Shown one piece after another: positions 23,895 through 33,420 of a stretch of 47,884 nt of DNA (the stretch's first letter is position 1; every line of letters begins with the position of its first letter). The stretch lies in the NCBI GenBank assembly GCA_004557565.1, contig SFGS01000009.1:1-47884 (forward strand), read 5' to 3'. This stretch comes from Bacteroidales bacterium. GTDB lineage: Bacteria; Bacteroidota; Bacteroidia; Bacteroidales; Muribaculaceae. The notes beneath the pieces are model-generated. The model saw nothing but the letters and a program-made list of their open reading frames with translations, was not told where the DNA came from and did no database searches. Position numbers and translations under genes: made by a program.

Positions 23895-26800
23895 ATGAGA
23901 AAGTTATTTAAATGTGTGTCGGCAGTGGCAGCAGTGCTGCTTCTGACAGCCACTTCGGCTTATGCCGGCTCTGATGTGCTTGCCACCAAGCACGGACCGG
24001 AATCGAAGTTGAGACTGAACCGACCAGCCGCCAACGCTGTGCCAGAGGCGAACCCTCGAAAAGCTGTGAGCGTGGCGAATGTGAATCCCGCGGCTACCAC
24101 CGTGGCGAAAGTGCCGGGCAGCAACACCGTGCTGTGTGGCGTGAAAGTGTACGACGACGCTTGGGCAACTGATGGTGCCACCATCGATGCCGGTATCTAC
24201 ACCGTGGAGGCGAAAGAGAACGGCAGCATCAAGAGTGTGAAGGAGAGCAAGGAATGGATGTACACCCGCTCCGCCATCAAAATTGGCAGCACCTACTATG
24301 TGCTTTCCTCAAACTTTACGGGCGAAGTCAGTTATTATAGCAACTATTCCACCTCCACTTGGTTTAAGGGAAGCGGTAGTGAAATCGACGCTGTGAATGT
24401 GGCAACCGACCTTACCCTCGACCCAACAACAAACAAGGTGTATGGCTATTTCTACGACGAGCAGACGGGCGACTACACCCGCTTCTGCGAGTTTAGCATC
24501 GCTTTGGGCGAAGCCACTAAGATAGCCGATGCCGACCGTTCGGTGTATGCCATCGCCTGCAACAAGTATGGCGACCTCTACGGCGTGGGCAGCACTGGCG
24601 TGTTCTATAAAATCGACAAACAAACAGGTGCGCAAGTGCCTGTCGGACGCACCGGCTTATATCCTGTGGACCGCAACTCAATGACGTTTGACGATGCCAC
24701 AGGCCGCCTGTATTGGGCTGCCACCTACGAAGGTGTTGTAGATGGCAAGCGCAAATGGGTTTCGGCGCTTTACGAAATCAATATCTACAATGGCAAACTC
24801 ACAAAAATCAAAGATTTGCCCGGCAATGCAAGTTTCTCTGGTTTGTTTGCCATGCCTTACTCTACCCCACTCACTGCGCCACGCGCTGTGACCGACATTT
24901 CGGTGAATTTCGCTAAATTCGGCGAAACTTCGGGCGACATCACATTCACTGCTCCTACGCAGAATGTGGACGGCTCAAACATCACTGGCAATATCAGCGT
25001 GATTGTGAACAAGGCTGGTACCGATACCGTGGTGGCTGGCATTGCTCCGGGTGCTACCCACACCATGCCTAACGTGACATTCGCTCCTGGCTACCAAACA
25101 CTGAGTTTCACCACTGCCAATGCTGAATATCAAGGTGAATTGGCATGGCACAAGGTGTATGTGGGCGAAGATGTGCCGGGCACTCCTACAAATGTAACGC
25201 TGACCAACCAAGACGGCAAGGCTGTGCTTTCATGGACGCCTGCCGAACTGGGCTTGAACGGCGGCGAATATAATAAGAGCGAGGTGGCTTACAAGATTGT
25301 GCGCTTCCCCGATGAGGTGGTGGTGAGCGATGCCTGCAAGGCTACCACTTTCACCGACGAGAAATTGGGCGTAGGCAACAACGCTTACTACTATGAGGTG
25401 TCGGCGTTCACTGCTAAGGGTGCGAGCCCTGCCGCCCAAAGTAATAAGGTGACTTTCGGCGAAGGCTATGCTGTGCCATTCGTTGAGGGATTCGACACTA
25501 AGGACGCGTTCGACCTCTGGACGGTGTTTGACCTCAACGGCGGCTCCACTTGGGAATACGATGCCACAAGCAAGAGGGTGTATTATAAATACGACCAAAG
25601 TCCCGACAAGAAACCCGGCGACGATTGGATGATTTCACCACGAATTGCCTTGAAGGCTGGTGTCACTTACCGTTACAGCATGTTTGCGCGCGTGTATTCC
25701 GCCAAGTATCCAGAAAACTTCAAGGTGCTTCTCGGAACCGATGCCAACCCTGCTGCTATGACCACCGAACTGCTCAAGCAAGAAGATTACAAGAATGCCA
25801 CAGGCGAGAAACATCAGGTCACTTTCACCGTGCCAGCCGATGGCTATTACCACTTGGGCATCTATGCTTACAGCAATCCTTACATGTATCGTTTCGACAT
25901 CGACGATGTGGCTATCGACATTCTCGACAACAACGCTCCTGCGGCAGTTTCCGACTTTAAGGTGACTGCTGGCGACAAGGGCGCACTCACTGCCACACTC
26001 ACGATGACCGCTCCTTCCACCGACACCAAGGGTGGCAATTTGAGCGAACTCACCACAGTGAATGTGTATCGCGAAGGCGAACAGTCGCCTGCTCATAGTT
26101 TTGTGAATCCTGCCCCTGGCGCAAACCTCACTTGGACCGACAACACCATCACCAAGGCTGGCGTTTACACCTACCGTGTAGTGCCTGCCAACTCTGCCGG
26201 TAGCGGTGCCGAGGTGGTGGCTTCGGCTTTCGTGGGTGTGGACAAGCCCGGCGCACCTCGCAATTTGAAACTTGTGGACCAAGACGGCAACGCTGTGCTC
26301 ACTTGGGACGCTCCTGAGGTGGGCAGCAATGGCGGCTACATTGATGTGTCGAAACTCTATTATCAAGTTTGGCGTTACGACAACTACACCAAACTTGCCG
26401 ACTCGCTGACCGTGACCAATTACACCGACGACAAGGTGAACGCCACCAGCCAAACGCTTATTGATTATGTGGTGTTCCCATTCATCGAGGGTGTGCGTGG
26501 CGATTATGCGCTGAGCGAGGCTGTGATTTTCGGTAAGGCTTACAAGGCTCCACTCACCGAAACATTCCGCAACAGCGACATGAACTACTATCCTTGGGTG
26601 ACCGAGAGCGACAAACTGATGCAAAAGAGTTGGACGCTCGAATCAAGCGCTGCCAATCCTGTTGCCACCGACCAAAACGGTGATGGTGGTTTCGCCGCAT
26701 TCCACTCTGTGGGCGAAGGCGTGGGCATACATGCGCGCTTCAGTTCTCCAAAGATTGATATTTCCGACCTCGAAAATCCTGAATTGAGTTTCTGGATGTA

Positions 26801-28337
26801 TCACTCACACATCGACAGCATCAACACCGCCGAATGCATCGAGATTGAAGTGAAAAACGGTGCCAACGGCTTTGAGAAGGTGGAAGGTGCGAAGTGGATG
26901 CGCGACAATGGCACCACAGGCTGGCAACGCCACACCGTGTCGCTCGCTGGTGTGAAGGGTGCTAAAAACCTTCGCATTGCGTTCGTTGGCACTACCGATG
27001 GCGGACAAGATGTGTATATCGACAATGTGGCTATCGCCAACGCCACCACCACCGACCTTGAAGTCACTTCTTTTGCCGCTCCACGCCGCATCGCTCGTGG
27101 CGAGAATGTCGCTTACAGCGTGAAGGTGACCAACCTTGGCGGTAAGGCTGTGGGCAGCTACACCGTGGCATTGACCGATGCCGATGGCAAGCAGTTGGCT
27201 ACCGAATCGAAGGGCAGCATCGCCAGCGGCGTGCAGCAAATTGCTTCGTTCAGCGTGAAATTCGACAAGGTGGCAACCGTGAAACTGACTGCCACAGTAA
27301 GTTGCGAAGGCGACCAAAAGGCCGACAACAACACCGCCACCGCCACTACCGATGTGGTTGAGCCAGTGATTCCTGTTCCTACAGGCTTGAAGGTAACCAA
27401 TGACCACGGCTTGTTGGACTTCGAATGGAAGGCTCCCGACGAACGTGGCGCAGTGACCGACAGCGTCGAGACCTACGAAGATTTCGCCATCGACAATATC
27501 GGCGAATGGACAATGGTGGACCGCGACTACGACTTCACCTATCGCATCAATAAAGATCTTGAAACCTATCCTAACGAGTCGGATCCTAAGGCATTCCAAG
27601 TGTGCAATGCAAAGAGTCTGGGTATCGACATTTGGCCTGAAGGCACTCCACACTCTGGCAATAAGTTCTTCATGGCTATGGCAAACATCAGTTATGTGAA
27701 CAACGACTGGATGATTTCGCCACAGCTCAACGGCACCTCGCAGGTGATTTCGTTCTTTGCCAAGGCGTTCACCACCCAGAATGGCACCACCGAGCGTATG
27801 CGTGTGCTCTACTCAACCACCGACACCGACCCTGCACACTTCGTGCAAGTGAGCCGTGGCGACTACATCGAGCTTCCCGAAACGTGGACCGAATACAGTT
27901 TCCGTCTGCCTGAAGGTGCGAAGTATTTCGCTATCAACTGCGTTTCGCCAGGTGGCGAGCAGTCGTTTGCGCTCTTTGTCGACGACCTTACATTCAACGA
28001 CCTCACCGTGCCTGTGCTCAAACTCAAGGGCTACGAAGTGTATCGCGATGGCCACCTTATCGGCACAACCGTAGAGCCATGCTACAGCTATGCGGCAAGC
28101 TATGACTCGAAGTATGCTGTCCGTGCCGTTTACGACAAGGCCACCAGTGCATTTAGCGAGGAAGTGGAAGTGAAGGTGAGTGGCATTGACGATGTGATGG
28201 CTGGTAAAACCGTGGAAAGCGTGACCTACGTCAACACCCTCGGTGTGCAATCCACCACCCCATTCAGCGGTGTAAACATCGTAGTCACCCGCTACACCGA
28301 CGGCACCACCGCCACCACCAAACTAATCCAAAACTAA
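23895..28337 (+). CDS. Giant T9SS-secreted multidomain protein (1480 aa)
   Basis: A signal peptide (MRKLFKCVSAVAAVLLLTATSAYA) precedes a region (~50-330) with repeated beta patterns that look like a propeller (TLDPTTNKVYGYFYDEQTGDY, MTFDDATGRLYWA). Then come several Fn3-like units (GTPTNVTLTNQDGKAVLSW, GAPRNLKLVDQDGNAVLTW), choice-of-anchor J domains (DDWMISPRI, NDWMISPQL), a CARDB-like unit at ~1055-1160 (LEVTSFAAPRRIARGENVAY) and a short C-terminal tail (VTYVNTLGVQSTTPFSGVNI) resembling a T9SS type A sorting signal. Surface or extracellular location is expected. The two giant genes share domain types, so they likely arose by duplication. Ligand unknown. Confidence 0.85.
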   Translation: MRKLFKCVSAVAAVLLLTATSAYAGSDVLATKHGPESKLRLNRPAANAVPEANPRKAVSVANVNPAATTVAKVPGSNTVLCGVKVYDDAWATDGATIDAGIYTVEAKENGSIKSVKESKEWMYTRSAIKIGSTYYVLSSNFTGEVSYYSNYSTSTWFKGSGSEIDAVNVATDLTLDPTTNKVYGYFYDEQTGDYTRFCEFSIALGEATKIADADRSVYAIACNKYGDLYGVGSTGVFYKIDKQTGAQVPVGRTGLYPVDRNSMTFDDATGRLYWAATYEGVVDGKRKWVSALYEINIYNGKLTKIKDLPGNASFSGLFAMPYSTPLTAPRAVTDISVNFAKFGETSGDITFTAPTQNVDGSNITGNISVIVNKAGTDTVVAGIAPGATHTMPNVTFAPGYQTLSFTTANAEYQGELAWHKVYVGEDVPGTPTNVTLTNQDGKAVLSWTPAELGLNGGEYNKSEVAYKIVRFPDEVVVSDACKATTFTDEKLGVGNNAYYYEVSAFTAKGASPAAQSNKVTFGEGYAVPFVEGFDTKDAFDLWTVFDLNGGSTWEYDATSKRVYYKYDQSPDKKPGDDWMISPRIALKAGVTYRYSMFARVYSAKYPENFKVLLGTDANPAAMTTELLKQEDYKNATGEKHQVTFTVPADGYYHLGIYAYSNPYMYRFDIDDVAIDILDNNAPAAVSDFKVTAGDKGALTATLTMTAPSTDTKGGNLSELTTVNVYREGEQSPAHSFVNPAPGANLTWTDNTITKAGVYTYRVVPANSAGSGAEVVASAFVGVDKPGAPRNLKLVDQDGNAVLTWDAPEVGSNGGYIDVSKLYYQVWRYDNYTKLADSLTVTNYTDDKVNATSQTLIDYVVFPFIEGVRGDYALSEAVIFGKAYKAPLTETFRNSDMNYYPWVTESDKLMQKSWTLESSAANPVATDQNGDGGFAAFHSVGEGVGIHARFSSPKIDISDLENPELSFWMYHSHIDSINTAECIEIEVKNGANGFEKVEGAKWMRDNGTTGWQRHTVSLAGVKGAKNLRIAFVGTTDGGQDVYIDNVAIANATTTDLEVTSFAAPRRIARGENVAYSVKVTNLGGKAVGSYTVALTDADGKQLATESKGSIASGVQQIASFSVKFDKVATVKLTATVSCEGDQKADNNTATATTDVVEPVIPVPTGLKVTNDHGLLDFEWKAPDERGAVTDSVETYEDFAIDNIGEWTMVDRDYDFTYRINKDLETYPNESDPKAFQVCNAKSLGIDIWPEGTPHSGNKFFMAMANISYVNNDWMISPQLNGTSQVISFFAKAFTTQNGTTERMRVLYSTTDTDPAHFVQVSRGDYIELPETWTEYSFRLPEGAKYFAINCVSPGGEQSFALFVDDLTFNDLTVPVLKLKGYEVYRDGHLIGTTVEPCYSYAASYDSKYAVRAVYDKATSAFSEEVEVKVSGIDDVMAGKTVESVTYVNTLGVQSTTPFSGVNIVVTRYTDGTTATTKLIQN

Positions 28338-28367
28338 TCCCGGGAATAATTCCCCCTAAATCAAAAT

Positions 28368-28432
28368 CCCCAAAAAGAACAGGGCAGGTGCTATAGCACT
28401 TAATCCATCTGTTCTTTTGGGGTTTTTTTTTT
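28368..28432 (+). terminator. Strong rho-independent terminator
   Basis: CCCCAAAAAGAACAG (28368-28382) pairs with CTGTTCTTTTGGGG (28409-28422), followed by ten T residues. Confidence 0.9.
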
Positions 28433-28505
28433 GGTGGGGGATGGGGGTGGTTTGGAAGTTTTTGTGTAGATTTGTGGGGAAGAATATATTTGATTGTAGA
28501 TAGAG

Positions 28506-29987
28506 ATGTTACGGAAAATTAGAATAGTGCTGGCGGCTGTGTTTTATGTGTTGATTACACTGCTTTTGCTCGACTTCACAGGCGTTACCTATAAATGGCT
28601 CGGCTGGATGGCGAAAATGCAGTTTCTGCCAGCCGTGTTGGCTTTGAATGTGGTGGTGATAGTGGCGCTGATGCTGCTCACGCTCGTTTTTGGCCGTGTG
28701 TATTGCTCGGTGATTTGCCCTCTTGGGGTGATGCAGGACCTGATTTCGTGGATTCACGGCAAAAAGAAGAAAAACCGCTTCACCTACAGCGCGCCGAAGA
28801 ATGTGCTTCGCTACTCGGTGTTTGCTGTGTTTGTGGTGGGCATTGCGCTTGGTTTTGGGGCTATCGTCACGCTGCTTTCGCCGTACGGAACCTACGGAGC
28901 CATCGTCAGCAATCTGCTTCAGCCGTTTTACCTGTGGGGCAACAACGCCCTTGCCGCCATTGCGGAGCACTACGACAGTTACGCCTTCTACAGCAAAGAG
29001 GTGTGGATAAAGAGTGTGCCTGTGTTTGCCACGGCTATTGCGCTATTTGCCGCAATTTCGGTGCTGGCATGGCGTGGCGGCCGCACCTACTGCAACACCA
29101 TCTGCCCAGTTGGCACGCTGCTGGGCTTCGTGGCCCGATTCTCGTGGTTGAAGGTGCATTTCTACGCTGATAAATGTAAAAACTGCGGTCTTTGCACCAA
29201 AAATTGCAAGGCATCGTGCATAGATTTCAAAAGCCACACTGTGGACTATTCACGCTGTGTGACCTGTGGCAACTGCCTCGAAAAGTGCAGTTTTGGCGCA
29301 CTCACTTACGCCCATGCCACACCGAAAGCGAAAGCCCCCGACACCGCCCCTGCTCCGACCGACACCACTCGCCGTGCCATTATCGTGGGTGCCGCCATTG
29401 TGGGTGCCGAGGCAGCGATGGCGAAGTTGAAAAAGGTGGACGGTGGTTTGACCGTGCTCGAAGACCGAATCACGCCAGCGCGCCACGTCACCCCATCGCC
29501 CCCCGGTTCGCAAAGTGTGAAGAACCTGGAGCAACGCTGCGTGGGTTGCCAACTCTGCATATCAAAATGCCCCAACGGCGTGCTTCGCCCTTCGAGCGAC
29601 CCAGCGCGATTTATGCAGCCTGAAATGAATTTCGACCGTGGCTTCTGTCGCCCAGAGTGCACGCGATGCTCGTGGGTTTGCCCTGCTGGAGCCATTCAGC
29701 CTATCACCAAGGCTGAGAAGTCGAGTACACAGATAGGTCATGCCGTGTGGCGCAGAAAATACTGCGTGCCACTCACCGACAATGTGGATTGCGGCAACTG
29801 CGCGCGCCATTGCCCCGTGGGTGCCATTCAGATGGTGCCGAGCGACCCCAACGACGACACTTCGATTGAAATTCCGGTGGTGAACACCGAAAAGTGTATC
29901 GGTTGCGGTTCGTGCGAATATGTGTGCCCTGCTCGCCCACATGCCGCGATATATGTTGAAGGTCATGAAGTACACAAAACCGTATAA
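28506..29987 (+). CDS. Membrane-bound polyferredoxin (NapH/NapG-like fusion)
   Basis: This 493-residue protein begins with about four membrane helices carrying the NapH/CcoG-type CxxxCP motifs (CSVICPLG, CNTICPVG). Next is a two-cluster 4Fe-4S ferredoxin (CKNCGLCTKNC, CVTCGNCLEKC), then a hydrophobic segment after a twin Arg (TTRRAIIVGAAIVGAEAAM) and a second ferredoxin block with four cysteine groups (CVGCQLCISKC, CRPECTRCSWVC, CGNCARHC, CIGCGSCEYVC). The layout is that of NapH joined to NapG, suggesting electron transfer from the quinone pool to the cell exterior. It starts a three-gene operon; the next gene is 2 bp away. The electron acceptor is not known. Confidence 0.85.
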   Translation: MLRKIRIVLAAVFYVLITLLLLDFTGVTYKWLGWMAKMQFLPAVLALNVVVIVALMLLTLVFGRVYCSVICPLGVMQDLISWIHGKKKKNRFTYSAPKNVLRYSVFAVFVVGIALGFGAIVTLLSPYGTYGAIVSNLLQPFYLWGNNALAAIAEHYDSYAFYSKEVWIKSVPVFATAIALFAAISVLAWRGGRTYCNTICPVGTLLGFVARFSWLKVHFYADKCKNCGLCTKNCKASCIDFKSHTVDYSRCVTCGNCLEKCSFGALTYAHATPKAKAPDTAPAPTDTTRRAIIVGAAIVGAEAAMAKLKKVDGGLTVLEDRITPARHVTPSPPGSQSVKNLEQRCVGCQLCISKCPNGVLRPSSDPARFMQPEMNFDRGFCRPECTRCSWVCPAGAIQPITKAEKSSTQIGHAVWRRKYCVPLTDNVDCGNCARHCPVGAIQMVPSDPNDDTSIEIPVVNTEKCIGCGSCEYVCPARPHAAIYVEGHEVHKTV

Positions 29988-29989
29988 CT

Positions 29990-31438
29990 ATGGATAACGA
30001 AAAAAAGAAAAATATATTCAGCCGCCGCTCATTCCTCAAGGGACTGGGCATCGGCACAGCCGCCGTGGCTGTTCCTACTATCGTGGGCTGCGCCAAAGAT
30101 GGCGAGCAGGTGGGTGAGCAAGAGCCTCCCATCGGCAAGATGACCTACCGCATCAGCCCCTCTACGGGCGACAAGGTGTCGCTCTTGGGCTATGGCATGA
30201 TGCGACTGCCGACCAAAAACGACCACATCGGCGAACGCCAAAACGGCGAGGGCGAAATCGACCAGGATATGGTGAACAAGCAGGTGGACTATGCTTTGGA
30301 GCATGGACTCAACCTGTTCGACACCTCGCCCCTCTACTGCGAGGGATTGAGCGAAAAGGCTCTCGGCACAGCCCTCTCGCGCCACGACCGCAAACAGTAT
30401 TTCATATCCACGAAGATGAGCAACTACCACGATTATTCGCGCGAGTCGTCGATTGCGATGTTTGAAAAGTCGCTCAAGGAATTGCAAACCACCTATTTCG
30501 ACTACTATTTGTGGCACAATATCGGTGGCGACCGTGCCGAGGAAGGGCTTGATGCGATGGGGCTGTTTGAAGAGCGATTCGTGAACAATGGCATGATGGA
30601 CTTTCTCAACCAAAAGAAAGAGGAAGGCGTGATACGCAACTTGGGATTCTCCTACCACGGCGATGTGGCGGTGTTCGACCACGCGCTCCGTCTGCACGAC
30701 GAGGGAAAGGTGAAATTCGACTTTGTGCTTATTGAACTCAACTACCTCGACTGGAAGCACGCCAAGGAAATCAACGACTATAACACGAATGCCGAGTACC
30801 TGTATGGCGAGGTGGCTAAGCGTGGGCTGATGGCGTTTGTGATGGAGCCGCTCTTGGGCGGACGCTTGAGCAATTTGCCCGATAAACTGGTGGCGCAACT
30901 CAAACGCCGCGACCCCGACCACTCGGTGGCATCGTGGGCGTTTCGCTATGCAGGCACGCGTAAAAATGTGCTGTGTGTGCTTTCGGGCATGACCTATATG
31001 GAGCATTTGCGCGACAATCTTTGCACTTTCAGTCCGCTTAAACCGCTCACCGAGGCAGAAATGCGTTTCCTCGACGAGGATATCTCGAAGCAGATAGTGG
31101 GCTACAACACCATTCCGTGCAACGACTGCAAATACTGTATGCCTTGCCCCTACGGCATCGACATTCCCGGCATTTTCGTTCACTACAACAAGTGCCTCGG
31201 CGCCGAGAATGTGGTGGGGAAAACCACCGACCCCAATTACGAGAAAGCGCGCCGTGCCTTCCTCGTGGGCTACGACCGCAGCGTGCCAAAACTGCGCCAA
31301 GCCGACCACTGCATAGGCTGCGGAAGGTGTGTGAGTTCGTGTCCACAGAGCATACGCATTCCAGAGGAGCTGCACCGTATCAGCGCTTATGTGGAAGCCC
31401 TCAAGCAACGCAAAGACGCTTCTGGAGAAGAAATATAA
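29990..31438 (+). CDS. Tat-exported aldo/keto reductase with ferredoxin tail
   Basis: The 482-residue protein has a Tat signal (RRSFLKGLGIGTAAVAVP) ending at a possible lipobox (IVGC). The aldo/keto reductase barrel follows, with GYGMMRLP, the catalytic Asp and Tyr in LFDTSPLY, Lys in ISTKMSNY and His in YLWHNIGG. The C-terminal ~100 residues hold CNDCKYCMPCPYG and CIGCGRCVSSCP, ferredoxin-like clusters typical of COG1453 proteins. Export via Tat implies folding with cofactor in the cytoplasm. It lies 2 bp after the membrane polyferredoxin gene, which could feed it electrons; substrate unknown. Confidence 0.88.
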   Translation: MDNEKKKNIFSRRSFLKGLGIGTAAVAVPTIVGCAKDGEQVGEQEPPIGKMTYRISPSTGDKVSLLGYGMMRLPTKNDHIGERQNGEGEIDQDMVNKQVDYALEHGLNLFDTSPLYCEGLSEKALGTALSRHDRKQYFISTKMSNYHDYSRESSIAMFEKSLKELQTTYFDYYLWHNIGGDRAEEGLDAMGLFEERFVNNGMMDFLNQKKEEGVIRNLGFSYHGDVAVFDHALRLHDEGKVKFDFVLIELNYLDWKHAKEINDYNTNAEYLYGEVAKRGLMAFVMEPLLGGRLSNLPDKLVAQLKRRDPDHSVASWAFRYAGTRKNVLCVLSGMTYMEHLRDNLCTFSPLKPLTEAEMRFLDEDISKQIVGYNTIPCNDCKYCMPCPYGIDIPGIFVHYNKCLGAENVVGKTTDPNYEKARRAFLVGYDRSVPKLRQADHCIGCGRCVSSCPQSIRIPEELHRISAYVEALKQRKDASGEEI

Positions 31439-31455
31439 ATCTAAATCTAAATATT

Positions 31456-32616
31456 ATGAATATGAGAAAGTTATATTTATCGCTAATAGCACTGCTGGTC
31501 GCGCTCACCGCTGCGGCTAACGACAGTGAATACTTCACCTGTGGCAATCAGTTGGTGCCCATTCAGAACACCAACATTGCCGTGGCGAAAGAGGTGCTGA
31601 CCGTGAATTTGACCAACAACGGCTTCACCAACGTGGAGGTGTACTACGAGTTTCGCAACGATGGTCCAGCCACCGATATTCTGATGGGTTTTGAGGCAAA
31701 GCCACCCTATTTCGACGGCAACAGTGAGTTGACCGTGGGGCCTCACCCCTCCATTCACAACTTTGTGGTGGAGATGAATGGCAAAAATTTGCCTTACACC
31801 AACTACCTTTCAGAAAAGGGCTTGACCAACGGCATTTCGCCCGTTGACAAGAGCAAGTGGGAATACACCGATGGTGATTTCGACGCTTTTGTGAGCAAAG
31901 CCGACAAGGAAACGCCTCTGGAATACGCCTATGTGTACAGTTTCAAGGCGCATTTCAAGCCAGGCATCAACATTGTGCGCCACTCCTACACCTACGACGA
32001 ATCGTATGGCGTGGGACACTCGTTCTGGATCGACTACAAACTCACCCCTGCCACACGCTGGGCAAACCACCAAATCGACGATTTCACGCTGCGCATCACC
32101 GCCAAGGGCACTGCCAAGCACTTTATCGTGGAGACGAAGCCGTTTGCTGGCACCGATGTGGATATGAAGATTGTGAGTGGCAAGGGTCGCACACGAATGA
32201 TGCCATGGGGATTTGATGAGTCGAATGGCAAGGTGTATGAACTCTCGGTGCGCAACGCCGTGGTGGAATGGCATGTGAAAAACTTCAGCCCTAAGCACGA
32301 ACTGTGGATTTCGTCGGCAGATGTGCTGCTGATGAGCGGCAAAGTTTCCGACGAGAAGGTGTATTACGACTGCGGTGTGCATTACGCTCCCAGCTACATC
32401 GTGCCCGACAAAAGCACATCGCTCAACCGCCGCATCTACCGCAATCTGCCTTTCGCCATCCGCGGATATAAGTTCAACGACCCAAAACTCAAAAACTTCT
32501 TCAACAGCCAGTGGTGGTACCTCCCCGACCCCAAATACAATCCCTCAAAAGACCGCTCCCTTTCCAAGCGCGAGCGCAAAATAGTGCACGGCCTTTTCAA
32601 CAACCTCTTTCAGTAA
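31456..32616 (+). CDS. Secreted protein with C-terminal YARHG domain
   Basis: This 386-residue protein has a signal peptide (MNMRKLYLSLIALLVALTAAA), a large beta-rich middle of unknown family (EYFTCGNQLVPIQN, FKPGINIVRHSYTYDESYG) and, in the last ~55 residues, a YARHG domain (NLPFAIRGYKFNDPKLKNFF then WWYLPDPKYNP). YARHG is an extracellular domain of unknown function. It follows the reductase gene by 17 bp and is the third gene of the redox operon. Start at 31456 or 31462 (both ATG); the open frame extends upstream inside the reductase gene but that part is a shadow. Confidence 0.8.
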   Translation: MNMRKLYLSLIALLVALTAAANDSEYFTCGNQLVPIQNTNIAVAKEVLTVNLTNNGFTNVEVYYEFRNDGPATDILMGFEAKPPYFDGNSELTVGPHPSIHNFVVEMNGKNLPYTNYLSEKGLTNGISPVDKSKWEYTDGDFDAFVSKADKETPLEYAYVYSFKAHFKPGINIVRHSYTYDESYGVGHSFWIDYKLTPATRWANHQIDDFTLRITAKGTAKHFIVETKPFAGTDVDMKIVSGKGRTRMMPWGFDESNGKVYELSVRNAVVEWHVKNFSPKHELWISSADVLLMSGKVSDEKVYYDCGVHYAPSYIVPDKSTSLNRRIYRNLPFAIRGYKFNDPKLKNFFNSQWWYLPDPKYNPSKDRSLSKRERKIVHGLFNNLFQ

Positions 32617-32646
32617 AAAGAGTGTGGGGATAAGTAGTAAATATGT

Positions 32647-32710
32647 AAAATAAGGCGTTTTGATTTGTGGAAATTTGCAAAATAAGGCGTTCTGATTTAC
32701 AGAAATTTGC
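32647..32710. repeat. Two direct copies of a 32-bp unit upstream of hipBST
   Basis: Units starting at 32647 and 32679 share AAAATAAGGCGTT, TGATTT and GAAATTTGC at a 32-bp period, with a few differences; a degraded third may follow. Confidence 0.7.
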
Positions 32711-32771
32711 ATAATAGACTGATTTTTATTTGGTTATAAAAAAACAAAATTTTCAACAACCTTTTCCAGTA

Positions 32772-32797
32772 AAATTATATCACATCGGATATAATTT
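32772..32797 (+). promoter_or_regulatory. Palindromic operator candidate for hipB
   Basis: AAATTATATC and GATATAATTT are perfect 10-bp arms around a 6-nt centre, ~90 bp before hipB. They contain TATC and GATA half-sites like the E. coli HipB operator (TATCCN8GGATA), though spacing differs. A second half-site-like TAGATATGATG follows near 32822. Confidence 0.5.
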
Positions 32798-32887
32798 GCT
32801 AAAATTTTATCTGTTTTATATTAGATATGATGTAATTTGAGGAATTATTACTAATTTTACATCCGAAACAATATAAAACCATCAGTT

Positions 32888-33094
32888 ATGATGCCAAAAT
32901 CTCAACTTTCTCTTACGGTGAAGCAGCTTCGCAAAGAGTATGGTCTCACACAGGAAGACTTGGCGATGAAGTCGGGTGTTGGGCTCAATTTTGTGCGCAA
33001 TCTTGAGCAAGGCAAACCCACTCTCCGCATGGACAAGGTGAACCAACTGCTTGATTTATTCAATTACGAACTCGTAGCTCAACATCGCCCATGA
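32888..33094 (+). CDS. HipB-like HTH antitoxin/repressor
   Basis: This 68-residue protein is an xre-type helix-turn-helix: LTVKQLRKEYGLTQEDLAMKSGVGLNFVRNLEQGKPTLRMDKVNQLLDLF, with the recognition helix at GLNFVRNLEQG. It is expected to repress its own operon, and an upstream palindrome fits that. The stop overlaps the next start by 4 bp (ATGA), showing translational coupling. Start may be the second Met. Confidence 0.85.
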   Translation: MMPKSQLSLTVKQLRKEYGLTQEDLAMKSGVGLNFVRNLEQGKPTLRMDKVNQLLDLFNYELVAQHRP

Positions 33095-33420
33095 GACAAG
33101 CGTTAGTTTACAGAAAGGATGTGCTGGCAGGTGTTCTTACAGAGAACGAGGGCGAATACACCTTCGTTTACGATAGCGGCTATCTGCAAATTGATGATGC
33201 GAAGGCTATAAGTTTGACTATGCCTTTGCAAAAAGAGGCTTTTGTTAGCCCTGTGCTTTTTCCGTTCTTCGATGGGCTTATTCCAGAGGGGTGGCTACTT
33301 GATGTGGCACTTCGCAACTCCGACATTAGTATTCTTGACCGCATGTCGCTTTTGCTGCTGTGTTGCAAAGATTGTATAGGTTCGATAAGTGTTGTGGAGA
33401 AAGGAGGCGAAAATGTGTAA
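33091..33420 (+). CDS. HipS-like protein (stand-alone HipA N-terminal subdomain)
   Basis: The 109-residue product matches the N-terminal subdomain of HipA: VYRKDVLAGVLTENEGEYTFVYD, then the conserved FFDGLIPEGWLL and CKDCIGSISV. In full-length HipA this part is fused to the kinase. In the E. coli HipBST system it is a separate protein, HipS, which acts as the antitoxin of kinase HipT. The split is natural: the gene overlaps both neighbours and has proper ends, so it is not a frameshift remnant. Confidence 0.8.
   Translation: MRQALVYRKDVLAGVLTENEGEYTFVYDSGYLQIDDAKAISLTMPLQKEAFVSPVLFPFFDGLIPEGWLLDVALRNSDISILDRMSLLLLCCKDCIGSISVVEKGGENV

Noticed and set aside
30029..31408. 459-codon open frame opposite the aldo/keto reductase gene
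   Set aside because: Antisense shadow; product is an unnatural His/Val/Ala-rich sequence.
33091..33420. HipA broken by a frameshift into two genes
   Set aside because: The two parts have clean ends, overlap like coupled genes, and match the natural HipS/HipT split.
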